DNA of 64,000 nucleotides from Thiohalobacter thiocyanaticus. Its GTDB lineage: Bacteria > Pseudomonadota > Gammaproteobacteria > Thiohalobacterales > Thiohalobacteraceae. Under the pieces are notes generated by a model. The model ran no database searches. It had not been told where the DNA came from and worked only from the letters and a program-made list of their open reading frames with translations. The stretch spans positions 558,001 to 622,000 of the forward strand of contig NZ_AP018052.1 of assembly GCF_002356355.1 (NCBI RefSeq), read 5' to 3'. Numbering within the stretch: position 1 is the first letter of the stretch; every line of letters starts with the position of its first letter. Positions 27,487-37,399 of the stretch are shown here, in pieces. The position numbers and the translations under genes are program-made.

Positions 27487-29592
27487 ATGAAAGCCCTGCG
27501 TATTGTCGGAATCCTGGTCGGTGTCCTGGTGCTGGTGCTGGTCATCGGCGCCGCGGCCCTGCTGATCTTCGTCGACCCCAACGACTACAAGGATCAGATC
27601 ACCCGCGCGGTGGAGGAGCAGACCGGACGCACCCTGACCATCGAGGGCGACATGGAGTTGTCCGTGTTCCCCTGGCTGGGCCTGGAGATCGGTAAGACCC
27701 GCCTGAGCAACGCGAAGGGCTTCGCCGAGGCGCCCTTCGCCGCGGTCGAGGAGGTGGGCGTGCAGGTGAGGCTGCTGCCGCTGCTGCGCAAGGAGCTGCA
27801 GATGTCCACCCTGCGCCTGAAGGGGCTGGATCTGTACCTGGGTGTGGACAAGCAGGGCAACCCCAACTGGTCCGACATGATCAAGCCGGCCGCCGAGCCC
27901 GCGCCCGAGGCCGACGAGGGCCGGGGCGCGGCCCTGGCCGGGCTGGCCATCGGCGGGGTGGAGATCTCGGATGCCAACCTGGTCTGGGACGATCAGCAGG
28001 CCGGCGCGCGCTATCAGCTCAGGGATCTGGACCTGAGCCTGAGCGAGATCGCCCCCGAGACGCCGATCGACTTCAAGCTGGATTTCGAGGTCGAACTGGA
28101 CCAGCCGGCCATGGAAGGTGAACTGGAGCTGGCCGGCGTGCTGACCCTGGGTCCGGAGCTGCAGCGCTTCGACATCCGCGATTTCAAGCTGGAGACCGAG
28201 GCCGAGGGCGAGACCCTGCCAGGCGGCAAGGTCGAGGCTGAACTGGCCAGCGCGGTGACGGTGGACCTGGGCGCGGGCACCCTGCAGGTCGCCGACCTGG
28301 TGCTGGAGGCCATGGGCCTGAAGATCACCGGCCAGGCCAGCGGCCAGGACATCCAGTCCGACCAGGCGCGCTTTGCCGGCAACCTGAAGCTGCAGGAGTT
28401 TGTGCCGCGTGAACTGATCGAACGTCTGGGGCAGCCGGCGCCGGAGGTCAGCGACGCCACCGTGCTGGGCAAGGCCGATGCCGACATCGGCTTCAGCGCC
28501 ACGTCGAAGAGCTTCAACGCCGACAAGCTGAGCCTGCGTCTGGACGACAGCACCCTCACCGGCAGCGCCGGCATCGCCAGTTTCGCTGCCCAGGCCATCC
28601 GCTTCGATCTGACCCTGGATCAGATCGACCTGGATCGCTACCTGCCGCCGCCGGCCGAGGGCGAGGTGCAGGCCGCGCCCACGCCGGCCCAGGCCGCCGC
28701 CGGCGGCGCCGGGGCCCTGCCGCTGGATACCCTGCGCGCGCTCAACCTCGACGGCACCCTGCGCATCAACCAGCTCAAGGCCTACCAGCTGCGCAGCGCC
28801 GACGTGCTGGTCACGGTCAAGGCCAAGGACGGCCTGGTGCGGGTCAACCCGGCCCGCGCCAGCATGTACCAGGGCGGCTACAGCGGCGACATCACCCTGG
28901 ATGCGCGCGGCGACACGGCGCGCATCGCCCTGGACGAGAAGGTCCAGGGGGTGCAGGCCGGCCCGCTGCTCAAGGATCTGATGGGCGACGACAAGCTGCT
29001 CGGCACCGCCGACGTCAACGCCAAGCTCACCGCCAGCGGCAACACCCCCGAGGCGCTCAAGCGCACCCTCAACGGCAACGCCGGCTTCAGCTTCACCGAG
29101 GGCGCGGTCAAGGGCATCAATGTCGCCGCCCTGATCCGCAACGCCAAGGCCCGTCTGGAAGGCAAGCCGGCACCGGCCGACAGCGGCCCCAACCAGACCG
29201 ACTTCACCTCGCTCACCGGCACGGCGAAGATCACCAACGGCGTGGTCCGCAACGATGATCTGGCCGCCATGTCGCCGCTGCTGCGCATCAACGGCCAGGG
29301 CATGGCCGACCTGCCGCAGGAGCAGGTCGACTACAGCCTCACCGTCAAGCTGGTCGGCTCGCTGGAAGGCCAGGGCGGAGAGGGGCTGGCCGACCTCAAG
29401 GGTGTGGCCATTCCGCTGCGCATCGAGGGCCCCTTCGCCAAGCCCAACTACAGCGTGGACCTGGCCAAGGTGCTGGAAGGCGCGGCCAAGGAGAAGGTCA
29501 AGGAGAAGGTCGAGGAAGAGGTGCAGAAGAAGCTCGAGGACAAGCTGGACGACAAGGTCAAGGACCAGCTCAAGGGCATCTTCGGGCGGTAG
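27487..29592 (+). CDS. AsmA-family inner-membrane/periplasmic protein
   Basis: The 701-residue protein has one N-terminal transmembrane helix and the AsmA signature that follows (DPNDYKDQITRAVEEQTGRT). Next come LTIEGDMELSVFPWLGLEIG and repeated long beta strands, with a typical C-terminal domain (LTGTAKITNGVVRNDDLAAM, then PLRIEGPFAKPNYSVDLAKV) and a charged coiled tail (EKVKEKVEEEVQKKLEDKL). AsmA/TamB-like proteins form beta-groove bridges that help move lipids to the outer membrane. The Shine-Dalgarno AAGGA precedes the start. It is monocistronic between repeats. Confidence 0.93.
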   Translation: MKALRIVGILVGVLVLVLVIGAAALLIFVDPNDYKDQITRAVEEQTGRTLTIEGDMELSVFPWLGLEIGKTRLSNAKGFAEAPFAAVEEVGVQVRLLPLLRKELQMSTLRLKGLDLYLGVDKQGNPNWSDMIKPAAEPAPEADEGRGAALAGLAIGGVEISDANLVWDDQQAGARYQLRDLDLSLSEIAPETPIDFKLDFEVELDQPAMEGELELAGVLTLGPELQRFDIRDFKLETEAEGETLPGGKVEAELASAVTVDLGAGTLQVADLVLEAMGLKITGQASGQDIQSDQARFAGNLKLQEFVPRELIERLGQPAPEVSDATVLGKADADIGFSATSKSFNADKLSLRLDDSTLTGSAGIASFAAQAIRFDLTLDQIDLDRYLPPPAEGEVQAAPTPAQAAAGGAGALPLDTLRALNLDGTLRINQLKAYQLRSADVLVTVKAKDGLVRVNPARASMYQGGYSGDITLDARGDTARIALDEKVQGVQAGPLLKDLMGDDKLLGTADVNAKLTASGNTPEALKRTLNGNAGFSFTEGAVKGINVAALIRNAKARLEGKPAPADSGPNQTDFTSLTGTAKITNGVVRNDDLAAMSPLLRINGQGMADLPQEQVDYSLTVKLVGSLEGQGGEGLADLKGVAIPLRIEGPFAKPNYSVDLAKVLEGAAKEKVKEKVEEEVQKKLEDKLDDKVKDQLKGIFGR

Positions 29593-29673
29593 GAAGATAC
29601 CTCCCGTTCCAACATATCCATCGTCATTCCCGAGCAGGGGCAAATCTGCATCGCACTCCGTATCGGATTGACT

Positions 29674-30011
29674 CGTCATTGCGAGGCGCATGGCGCCGTG
29701 GCAATCTCCCGACGACTGCTCCAGCGTTGCGAGATTGCTTCGCGCTGCTCGCAATGACAGTTCCAATTCCAGTGTCGTAGGATGGGTGAAGCGCAGCGCA
29801 ACCCATCACGATCCGCGGGTGTGATGGGTTGCGGCGCAAGGCGCCTTCATCCATCCTACGGTTTGCTGCAATTTGTGCCGTCATCCCGGCGCAGGCCGGG
29901 ATCCAGAAGCCGCTGCGGTAACTGGATTACTCGCTGCGCTCGCCCTGCGGGCCACCCTGAAGGGCGTTCAACGCGCTGCGCGCTTTTGTCCCGCCTGCGC
30001 GGGAATGACGG
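29674..30011. repeat. Three repeats upstream of the mutY fragment
   Basis: A GTCATTGCGAG-type element (29674-29759), a GTAGGATGGGT-type element (29777-29859) and a long dRS3-like element (29879-30011) lie in a row, with a dRS3 half-site at 29622. The GTAGGATGGGT copy is almost identical, including flanks, to the one at 30108. Confidence 0.88.
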
Positions 30012-30037
30012 GGTGATATTTCCGACCCCCATTTCCC

Positions 30038-30103
30038 ATGACCTTCGCCCACCGCCTCCTCACCTGGTACGACCGCAACGGCCGCAGGGACCTGTCCTGG
30101 CAG
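30038..30103 (+). pseudogene. Duplicated 5' fragment of mutY
   Basis: These 66 bases, beginning ATGACCTTCGCCCACCGC, repeat the first 22 codons of mutY (30217-30282) with only two differences. The copy runs directly into a GTAGGATGGGT repeat at CTGGCAG|TGTCGTAGG, where the true gene continues CTGGCAGCAGAAC. It cannot encode a useful protein. Confidence 0.92.
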
Positions 30104-30107
30104 TGTC

Positions 30108-30190
30108 GTAGGATGGGTGAAGCGCAGCGCAACCCATCGCGATCCGCGGGTGTGATGGGTTGCGGCGCACGGCGCCTTCACCCATCCTAC
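30108..30190. repeat. GTAGGATGGGT-type repeat between the mutY fragment and mutY
   Basis: The copy shares not only the palindrome but also flanks (AGTGTC on the left, GGTTTGCT on the right) with the copy at 29777-29859, which indicates a recent copying event. Confidence 0.92.
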
Positions 30191-30216
30191 GGTTTGCTAT
30201 CTGACGCCTGATCCTG

Positions 30217-31275
<1,059 letters not shown>

Positions 31276-31278
31276 AAC

Positions 31279-31551
31279 ATGAGCCGTATGGTGCACTGCG
31301 TGAAACTGGGCCGCGAGGCCGAAGGCCTGGACCGCCCGCCCTATCCCGGCGAGCTGGGCAAGCGCATCTACGAGAACGTCTCCAAGGAGGCCTGGCAGAA
31401 GTGGCTGGGCCAGCAGACCATGCTGATCAACGAATACCGGCTGTCCCCGGTCGAGCCCAAGGCCCGCCAGTTCCTGGAGGAGCAGATGGAGAAGTTCTTC
31501 TTCGGCGAAGGCTCCGAGGCGCCGCCGGACTATGTGCCGCCGGCGAGCTGA
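31279..31551 (+). CDS. yggX: Probable Fe(2+)-trafficking protein YggX
   Basis: The 90-residue cytosolic protein matches YggX in full: [20 protein letters not shown] with the conserved Cys, [32 protein letters not shown] and [17 protein letters not shown]. YggX limits oxidative damage to iron-sulfur clusters and may move Fe2+. It is cotranscribed with mutY, itself an iron-sulfur protein. Confidence 0.97.
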   Translation: MSRMVHCVKLGREAEGLDRPPYPGELGKRIYENVSKEAWQKWLGQQTMLINEYRLSPVEPKARQFLEEQMEKFFFGEGSEAPPDYVPPAS

Positions 31552-31605
31552 TCCGACTTGCGCCCGCCCGCGTTTTCACGTTAAATACGCGGCTTCTCCC
31601 TTCGC

Positions 31606-31681
31606 GGCCAGGTAGCTCAGTCGGTAGAGCAGGGGATTGAAAATCCCCGTGTCGGCAGTTCGATTCTGTCCCTGGCCACCA
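31606..31681 (+). tRNA. tRNA-Phe (anticodon GAA)
   Basis: The 76-base cloverleaf has acceptor GGCCAGG / CCTGGCC, D-arm AGCTCAGTCGGTAGAGC, anticodon arm GGGGA-TTGAAAA-TCCCC with GAA, T-arm with TTCGATT and an encoded CCA. Confidence 0.97.
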
Positions 31682-31721
31682 TCTTCCCTCCCGACCATTC
31701 CGTGTACTGTACCTTCCGCGT

Positions 31722-31803
31722 GTAGGATGGGTGGAGGCGCGTGCGCCGCAACCCATCACCCGGCCGGATCCCGATGGGTTGCGCTTCGCTTCACCCATCC
31801 TAC
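31722..31803. repeat. GTAGGATGGGT-type palindromic repeat
   Basis: One full copy between tRNA-Phe and the phosphomannomutase gene. Confidence 0.88.
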
Positions 31804-31863
31804 TGTAGGCTCCTGAATATCTGTTATTCTCGGCGCCTCCCATAAAATACCGAGAGGGGGCGC

Positions 31864-33333
31864 ATGCCTGAAGTCCAGCAACGTATCGCCGATCTGATGC
31901 AGCGCAGCGGCGTCGGCTTCGGCACCAGCGGTGCCCGCGGCCGGGTGACGGACATGACCCCGCCGGTCTGCTACGCCTACACCCGCGCCTTCCTGCAGTA
32001 TCTGGAATCCAGTCAGGGCCTGCGTCCCGGCAGCCGGGTGGCCATCGCCGGCGACCTGCGCCCCAGCACGCCCGATATCATGGCCGCGGTGGCCCGGGCC
32101 TGCCTCGATGCCGGTTATAAACCCCTCAACTGCGGTTTCATCCCCTCGCCGGCCGTGGCCCTGTACGGCATCGAGCAGGGCATCCCCGCCATCATGGTCA
32201 CCGGCAGCCACATCCCGGATGACCGCAACGGCATCAAGTTCAACAAGCTCGGCGGCGAGATCCTGAAAGACGACGAACTGGGCATCCGGGCGCAGACCGT
32301 GACGGTCCCCGAGCCGTTCCCGGCCGACTACCCCGCGGCCCTGCCGTCAGTCGATGAAGCGCCGGCGCAGCGCTACCTGCAGCGCTACCTGGATTTCTTC
32401 CCGGCCGCAGCCCTGGCCGGCCTGAAGGTGGGCGTCTACGAGCATTCCGGCGTCGGCCGCGATCTGCTGGCAACACTGCTGGAGCGGCTGGGCGCGGACA
32501 TCGCCCGCCTGAACCGCTCCGAGGTCTTCATCCCGGTCGACACCGAGGCCATCCGGCCCGAGGATGTGGAACTGGCCCGCGGCTGGGCGCGGGAACTGAA
32601 GCTGGATGCCATCGTCTCCACCGACGGCGACGCCGATCGCCCGCTGGTCGCCGACGCAACCGGCCGCTGGCTGCGCGGGGATATCGTCGGCGTGCTGTGC
32701 GCCCAGTATCTCGGCATCGACCGCCTGGCCACCCCGGTGAGCAGCAATACGGTGGTGGAGAAGTGCGACAGCTTCGCGCGGGTGGAGCGCACCCGCATCG
32801 GCTCGCCCTACGTCATCGCCGGCATGCAGGCCCTGGCAGGGGAGGGCGCGGCCAGCGTGGCCGGCTACGAGGCCAACGGCGGTTTTCTGCTGCAGACGCC
32901 GGTGCAGCGCGACGGGCGTGAACTCAACGCCCTGCCCACCCGCGACGCCTTCATTGTGATCCTGGCCGTGCTGGCCGCGGCCCGGGAGCAGGGCAGCGTG
33001 AGCGTGCTCGCCGCCGCCCTGCCGCCGCGCTACACCTTCAGCGACCGCATCAAGGCCTTCCCGACCGAACAATCCGCCCGCATCCTCGCTGAACTTGACG
33101 GCAGTCAGGCCAAACTGGAGGCGATCTTCGGCAAAATCACACAAAGTCGCATGATTGCGCTGGATCCCACCGACGGTCTGCGCCTGACCTTCGGCAACCA
33201 GGAGGTCATCCATCTGCGCCCCTCCGGTAACGCCCCCGAACTGCGCTGCTACAACGAGGCCGACAGCGCCGAGCGCGCCGAGGCCCTGAACCGCGACTGC
33301 ATGGCTCTGCTGGCCGGCTGGCGGGAATCCTGA
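31864..33333 (+). CDS. Phosphomannomutase/phosphoglucomutase family protein
   Basis: The 489-residue alpha-D-phosphohexomutase has the phosphoserine loop TGSHIPDDRNGIKF (Ser115), the metal-binding DGDADRP (Asp254), the sugar-binding GYEANGG (about residue 338) and the phosphate-binding RPSGNAPELR near the C-terminus. TGSHIP instead of the common TASHNP is a recognised variant. It would interconvert hexose 6- and 1-phosphates, probably mannose, feeding GDP-mannose and hence GDP-fucose made by the gmd/fcl genes at 58-60 kb. It is monocistronic, with repeats on both sides. Confidence 0.92.
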   Translation: MPEVQQRIADLMQRSGVGFGTSGARGRVTDMTPPVCYAYTRAFLQYLESSQGLRPGSRVAIAGDLRPSTPDIMAAVARACLDAGYKPLNCGFIPSPAVALYGIEQGIPAIMVTGSHIPDDRNGIKFNKLGGEILKDDELGIRAQTVTVPEPFPADYPAALPSVDEAPAQRYLQRYLDFFPAAALAGLKVGVYEHSGVGRDLLATLLERLGADIARLNRSEVFIPVDTEAIRPEDVELARGWARELKLDAIVSTDGDADRPLVADATGRWLRGDIVGVLCAQYLGIDRLATPVSSNTVVEKCDSFARVERTRIGSPYVIAGMQALAGEGAASVAGYEANGGFLLQTPVQRDGRELNALPTRDAFIVILAVLAAAREQGSVSVLAAALPPRYTFSDRIKAFPTEQSARILAELDGSQAKLEAIFGKITQSRMIALDPTDGLRLTFGNQEVIHLRPSGNAPELRCYNEADSAERAEALNRDCMALLAGWRES

Positions 33334-33342
33334 TACAGATAC

Positions 33343-33547
33343 GTAGGTCGGGTCAGCCTGCAAGGCGTAACCCGACATCATCCGCCGCTGTGTCGGGTTA
33401 CGCTGCGCTAACCCGACCTACTGTACTAACCCGACCTACCACTGCAAAACACCCGTCATCCCGGCGCAGGCCGGGATCCAGATGCCGCGGCGGTTTCCGC
33501 ATCCTGGCGACGTAGGTCGGGTCAGCCTCCAGGGAATAACCCGATGC
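33343..33547. repeat. GTAGGTCGGGT repeats and a dRS3-like half element
   Basis: A full GTAGGTCGGGT-type copy (33343-33421), a dRS3-like half (33454-33486) and the left half of another GTAGGTCGGGT-type copy (33512-33547) make up most of the gap 33334-33646. Confidence 0.85.
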
Positions 33548-33646
33548 AATCCTCAGACTTGCCAAGATTATAGCGATGGCCGATTATCGGATTGAGTAAG
33601 TTCAGGCATCGGCCGGGACGCCGGGCACAGATAAGGGAATATCTGT

Positions 33647-33883
33647 ATGCCGACGATATTGAGAGCAGGTCCGTACCGGTTCTTCTTCTATGCCGGGGAC
33701 CGGGGAGAACCGCGCCACATTCATGTGGAACGCGACGCCAATATTGCCAAATTCTGGCTGGACCCGGTTCGCCTGCAGCGCAGCGGTGGCTTCACCCGCA
33801 GAGATATTGCGCGGATTCACGAGATAATTGAGCAACACCATTCAGTGCTTCTGGAGGCATGGGATGACTACTTCGGCAGTTGA
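33647..33883 (+). CDS. DUF4160 protein, likely half of a toxin-antitoxin-like pair
   Basis: The 78-residue protein starts MPTILRAGPYRFFFYAGDRG and has the DUF4160 pattern EPRHIHVERDANIAKFWLDP. DUF4160 genes are usually followed by DUF2442 genes, as here, in arrangements thought to be toxin-antitoxin modules; activity is largely untested. The stop overlaps the start region of the next gene by 20 bases. The base composition is less GC-rich than neighbouring housekeeping genes. Confidence 0.85.
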   Translation: MPTILRAGPYRFFFYAGDRGEPRHIHVERDANIAKFWLDPVRLQRSGGFTRRDIARIHEIIEQHHSVLLEAWDDYFGS

Positions 33884-34175
33884 AATGGAGGTGCCCAACG
33901 CCGTGGGCGTCCAGGTGACCGAGGACACTTTGAGCGTCGAGCTCAGTGACGGGCGTTCGATTGCGGTCCCGCTGGAGTGGTACCCTCGTCTTGTGCATGC
34001 CTCGATTGAAGAGCGCAACGACTGGCGCCTCATCGGCGCCGGTCAGGGCATACATTGGGAGTCGCTTGACGAGGATATCAGTGTCGCAGGCCTGCTGGCC
34101 GGCAAGCCGTCAGGCGAAAGCCAGACGTCATTCAGGCAGTGGCTGGAGCACCGCGCAGCGGCTAAAGCTCCCTGA
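33864..34175 (+). CDS. DUF2442 protein, partner of the DUF4160 gene
   Basis: Starting at 33864 (after GGAGG) gives 103 residues with the DUF2442 pattern VTEDTLSVELSDGRSIAVPL followed by EWYPRL and WRLIGAGQGIHWESLDEDIS. It overlaps the DUF4160 gene, so the two are translationally coupled. An earlier in-frame ATG at 33828 would extend it through the upstream gene and is not needed. Confidence 0.87.
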   Translation: MTTSAVEMEVPNAVGVQVTEDTLSVELSDGRSIAVPLEWYPRLVHASIEERNDWRLIGAGQGIHWESLDEDISVAGLLAGKPSGESQTSFRQWLEHRAAAKAP

Positions 34176-34190
34176 GCATCGTGTAGTAAT

Positions 34191-34381
34191 GTAGGTTGGG
34201 CTGAGCAACGCGAAGCCCAACACCCGGCCCGGGCGAGCCATTGTTGGGCTTCACCCTGTTCAGCCCAACCTATTTGCTATTTTTCCTTGAAGTGACGTAT
34301 TGCGTAGGTCGGGTTAGCCTGAAAGGCATAACCCGACTTACCCGCCGCCCTGTCGGGTTACGCTGCGCTAACCCGACCTAC
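34191..34381. repeat. GTAGGTTGGGC-type and GTAGGTCGGGT-type repeats
   Basis: A GTAGGTTGGGC-type copy (34191-34272) and a GTAGGTCGGGT-type copy (34304-34381) separate two toxin-antitoxin-type pairs. The second ends six bases before the TumA-like stop codon. Confidence 0.88.
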
Positions 34382-34386
34382 CCTGC

Positions 34387-34743
34387 TCAGGCCGCATCCC
34401 GTACGGCGGCATGAATGACGATCTCATCGAACGGTGCCGACAGTCGCCCGCGGCTGTCCTTTTCCAGCAGTTCCAGTTCCATGAGCCGGGCAACGTCGGT
34501 GTGGACATTCTTGTAATTGCGGCTCAGTTGTTCCGCCAGCGCATGCGTATTCAGTCCCGGATGCGCGGCCACGAAACGCACCAATTCCAGGCGTTTTTCG
34601 GTAATGGCGGAGAACAGGGCATGCAGGCTGCCGAAAACGATGCGGGGAGGGATATCATCCCCGGCCTGAGTGCGGCGCCATGTATCGGTAAAGGCCTCCA
34701 GTGCCGCCTGGGGTTTGAGTACCTCGAACTCGATCCGGCTCAT
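34387..34743 (-). CDS. TumA-like antitoxin, HVO_A0114-type winged-helix protein
   Basis: The start at 34743 gives 118 residues: an N-terminal segment (FEVLKPQAALEAFTDTWRRT), then a winged helix (KRLELVRFVAAHPGLNTHAL followed by AEQLSRNYKNVHTDVARLME and LLEKDSRGRLSAPFDEIVIH). This is the form of antitoxins paired with TumE-type toxins, which also act as DNA-binding autorepressors. It overlaps the upstream toxin gene by the sequence ATGA. Confidence 0.85.
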   Translation of the reverse strand: MSRIEFEVLKPQAALEAFTDTWRRTQAGDDIPPRIVFGSLHALFSAITEKRLELVRFVAAHPGLNTHALAEQLSRNYKNVHTDVARLMELELLEKDSRGRLSAPFDEIVIHAAVRDAA

Positions 34744-35033
34744 TCGTCCCACCTCCATCCGGCAAGATGTGTGCAATCAAGCCGGAAATCTGCAATCAAC
34801 TGTTCAAGTGACTGGAAACGATAAGCTTCCTCCCTGTCCCGGTAGTGGCGATGATCACCCTTGCCGCGTTCATTGTCGTAACGGACCAGGCAATCGCCGC
34901 CGCAGCCGCAGTACAGCCGGTATTTCAGGCCGTGCGGCCGGTCAGCATCCGCTCGAGGCAATGCCCAGATAACCATTTCGACCAGAACCCGGCCCTGGCT
35001 GGCCTTGTAGTGAAAGAGCTTCCTTGCTCGCAT
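34740..35033 (-). CDS. TumE-family toxin-like protein
   Basis: The 97-residue protein contains VLVEMVIWALPRADADRPHG, KYRLYCGCGGDCLVRYDNE and RGKGDHRHYRDREEAYRF, the hallmark of the TumE (DUF6516) family, seen as a putative toxin. It is upstream of, and overlaps by four bases, the TumA-like antitoxin gene; toxin-first order is common in this module. The upstream region is AT-rich (TAATATATATGG), a likely promoter. Confidence 0.85.
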   Translation of the reverse strand: MRARKLFHYKASQGRVLVEMVIWALPRADADRPHGLKYRLYCGCGGDCLVRYDNERGKGDHRHYRDREEAYRFQSLEQLIADFRLDCTHLAGWRWDE

Positions 35034-35085
35034 AATGGCATGCTAGACCATAATATATATGGCGTCAAAGACCATAATCAGTGAC

Positions 35086-35243
35086 GTAGGTCGGGTTAGC
35101 CTGCAAGGCGTAACCCGACATCATCCGCCGCTGTGTCGGGTTACGCTGCGCTAACCCGATCTACGCTTGTTTCCGTCATCCCGGCGCAGGCCGGGATCCA
35201 TTTCCGCAGCGGTTTCTGGATCCCCGCCTGCGCGGGGATGACG
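35086..35243. repeat. GTAGGTCGGGT-type and dRS3-like repeats
   Basis: The members lie at 35086-35164 and 35174-35243. The rest of the gap to 35456 holds the leader of the APS kinase gene, with no clear promoter that I can assign. Confidence 0.88.
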
Positions 35244-35456
35244 GAAAAGGTTGGACAGGCATAGCCTTGCCCATCAAATCCCCGCCCGCCCGGCCGTTAC
35301 AGACAGGGCGCGGCCGCTTTACCCCGCCGACACGGGGCCCTAAGATGACCGTGCAGCCGTCGCATGAGCGGTGGCCACATAATGATAAACTCGCTCGTCC
35401 CTACCCCCTGGATAAGCCAGAACAGAAACTGCACATTTTTGAATAAAAGGGAAAAC

Positions 35457-37184
35457 ATGGAAAATTACGCAGTCCCCCACGGCGGCGGCGAACTGGTCGA
35501 CCTGCTGGTCGATGCGGCCCAGGCCGAAGCGCTGAAGGATGCCTCCAAGGATTTTCATTCCCTGACCCTGAGCCAGCGCCAGCTGTGCGATCTGGAACTG
35601 CTGATGAACGGCGGCTTCACGCCGCTCGACGGCTTCATGAACCAGGCCGCCTATGATTCGGTGCTGGAACGCATGCAGCTGCCCGACGGCACCCTCTGGC
35701 CCGTCCCGATCGTGCTGGATGTGGAGGCTAAATTCGCCGAAAAGCTGGAAACAGGCAGCAAGATCGCCCTGCGCGACGGCGAGGGCTTCATGCCCGCCGT
35801 GCTCACCGTGGAAGACATCTGGACGCCGGACAAGGCGCGCGAGGCCGAGCGGGTCTACGGCACCCAGTCCGTCCAGCACCCGGGCGTGCGCTACCTGAAC
35901 GAGCAGGTGAAGCAGGTCTACATCAGCGGCCGCATCGAGGGCATCGAGACCCCGATCCATTACGATTTCGAGAGCCTGTGGGATACCCCGCAGGAACTGC
36001 GCCACCTGCTGGCCAAGATGGGCTGGCGCCGGGTGGTGGCCTTCCAGACCAGCAAGGTCATGCACCGGCTGCAGCGCGACATCACCCTGGAGGCGGCCAA
36101 GCAGGTCGGCGGCCACATCCTGCTGCACCCCACCGTGGGCATGACCAAGCCGGGCGATCTGCACTACTACGCCCGCGTACACTGCTACCAGGCCATCCGC
36201 CGCCACTTCCCGCACAACCTGGCCATGCTCTCACTGCTGCCGCTGGCCATGCGCATGGCCGGCCCGCGCGAGGCCCTGTGGCATGGCATCGTGCACAAGA
36301 ACTTCGGCTGTTCGCACTTCATCGTCGGCCCGGATCACGCCTCGCCGCCCGTCGGCGGCAACGGCCAGGCCATCTTCTACAGCCAGTACGCCGCCCAGGA
36401 GTTGATCGCGCAGCACCAGGACGGGCTGGGCATCGAGATGGTGCCGGTGGAGTCCCATCTCTATGTGCCGCGTCGCGGCCGCTACCTGCCGGTGAGCGAG
36501 ATCGAGCGCGACGGCGAGGAGGGGCTGTCCTTCAGCGAGGCCGAACTGCGCGAGCGCATCGCCCGCAATGCCGACATCCCGGACTGGTTCAGCTACCCCG
36601 AGGTCATCACCGAACTCAAGCGGGTCTGCCCGCCGCGCTCGCGCCAGGGCTTCACCCTGTTCTTCACCGGCCTGTCCGGCGCGGGCAAGTCGACGCTCGC
36701 CAAGATCATCTACGCCAAGCTGGTTGAGGCCGGCGGCCGTCCGGTGACCCTGCTCGACGGCGACATCGTGCGCCAGCACCTGTCCAGCGAGCTGGGCTTC
36801 TCCAGGGAGCACCGCAACATTAACGTCAACCGCATCGGCTTCGTCGCCAGCGAGATCACCAAGAACGGCGGTGTTGCCATCTGCGCGCCAATCGCCCCCT
36901 ATACCGCCATGCGCCGCTCGGCCCGCGAAATGATCGAGGAGCACGGCGCCTTCATCGAGATCCATGTCGCCACCCCGCTGGAGACCTGCGAGGATCGCGA
37001 CCGCAAGGGGCTCTACGCCAAGGCGCGCCAGGGCCTGATCCCGGAGTTCACCGGCATCTCGGACCCCTACGAGGTGCCGGAGAATCCGGAACTGCGCGTG
37101 GACACCACCGGCCTCAACCCGATGGAGGCGGCGCAGGAGATCTATCTCTACCTGCTGCGGGAGGGCTATCTGGACAGCGAATGA
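35457..37184 (+). CDS. cysC: Two-domain APS kinase with an inactive ATP-sulfurylase-like domain
   Basis: The 575-residue protein joins an ATP-sulfurylase-like domain (about 1-385) to an APS kinase (about 395-575). The kinase half is complete: P-loop GLSGAGKST (405-413), LLDGDIVRQHLSSELGFSRE, NINVNRIGFVASEITKNGG and the lid region KGLYAKARQG. It makes PAPS from APS and ATP. In the sulfurylase half the QTRNPxHRxH motif reads QTSKVMHRLQ (197-206) and GRDH reads GPDH (Pro292), so the catalytic Arg, Asn, second His and Arg are gone. Thiobacillus denitrificans has a protein of this kind without sulfurylase activity. The start at MENYAV was chosen because AAAAGGG precedes it. PAPS may serve the sulfotransferases at 40-46 kb. 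Confidence 0.92.
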   Translation: MENYAVPHGGGELVDLLVDAAQAEALKDASKDFHSLTLSQRQLCDLELLMNGGFTPLDGFMNQAAYDSVLERMQLPDGTLWPVPIVLDVEAKFAEKLETGSKIALRDGEGFMPAVLTVEDIWTPDKAREAERVYGTQSVQHPGVRYLNEQVKQVYISGRIEGIETPIHYDFESLWDTPQELRHLLAKMGWRRVVAFQTSKVMHRLQRDITLEAAKQVGGHILLHPTVGMTKPGDLHYYARVHCYQAIRRHFPHNLAMLSLLPLAMRMAGPREALWHGIVHKNFGCSHFIVGPDHASPPVGGNGQAIFYSQYAAQELIAQHQDGLGIEMVPVESHLYVPRRGRYLPVSEIERDGEEGLSFSEAELRERIARNADIPDWFSYPEVITELKRVCPPRSRQGFTLFFTGLSGAGKSTLAKIIYAKLVEAGGRPVTLLDGDIVRQHLSSELGFSREHRNINVNRIGFVASEITKNGGVAICAPIAPYTAMRRSAREMIEEHGAFIEIHVATPLETCEDRDRKGLYAKARQGLIPEFTGISDPYEVPENPELRVDTTGLNPMEAAQEIYLYLLREGYLDSE

Positions 37185-37186
37185 AT

Positions 37187-37379
37187 CGTCATCCCCGCGC
37201 AGGCGGGAATGACGGAGAACAAAACCAGTAATGTAGGTTGGGCTGAGCAAAGCGAAGCCCAACAGGTGATCGCCTCGGTCTTGTTGGGCTTCACCTTGTT
37301 CAGCCCAACCTACGTACTGGGCTAATCCGACCTACGACAACCCCTCTCCCCTTGTGGGAGAGGGTCGGGGAGAGGGGGT
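37187..37379. repeat. Short dRS3-like, GTAGGTTGGGC-type and CCCCTCTCC repeats
   Basis: A minimal 28-bp dRS3-like hairpin (37187-37214) lies right after the APS kinase stop and may work as terminator stem. A GTAGGTTGGGC-type copy (37233-37313) and a CCCCTCTCCCC ... GGGGAGAGGGG hairpin (37339-37379) follow, the last just before hicA. Confidence 0.85.
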
Positions 37380-37399
37380 AATCGCAAAGGAGTTGCGGA

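Noticed and set aside
27271-29766. An 831-codon open frame antisense to the AsmA-like gene
   Set aside because: Its composition (Gln, Leu, Gly, Ala-rich, no family motif) is that of a shadow of a GC-rich gene; the plus-strand AsmA protein has clear domains.
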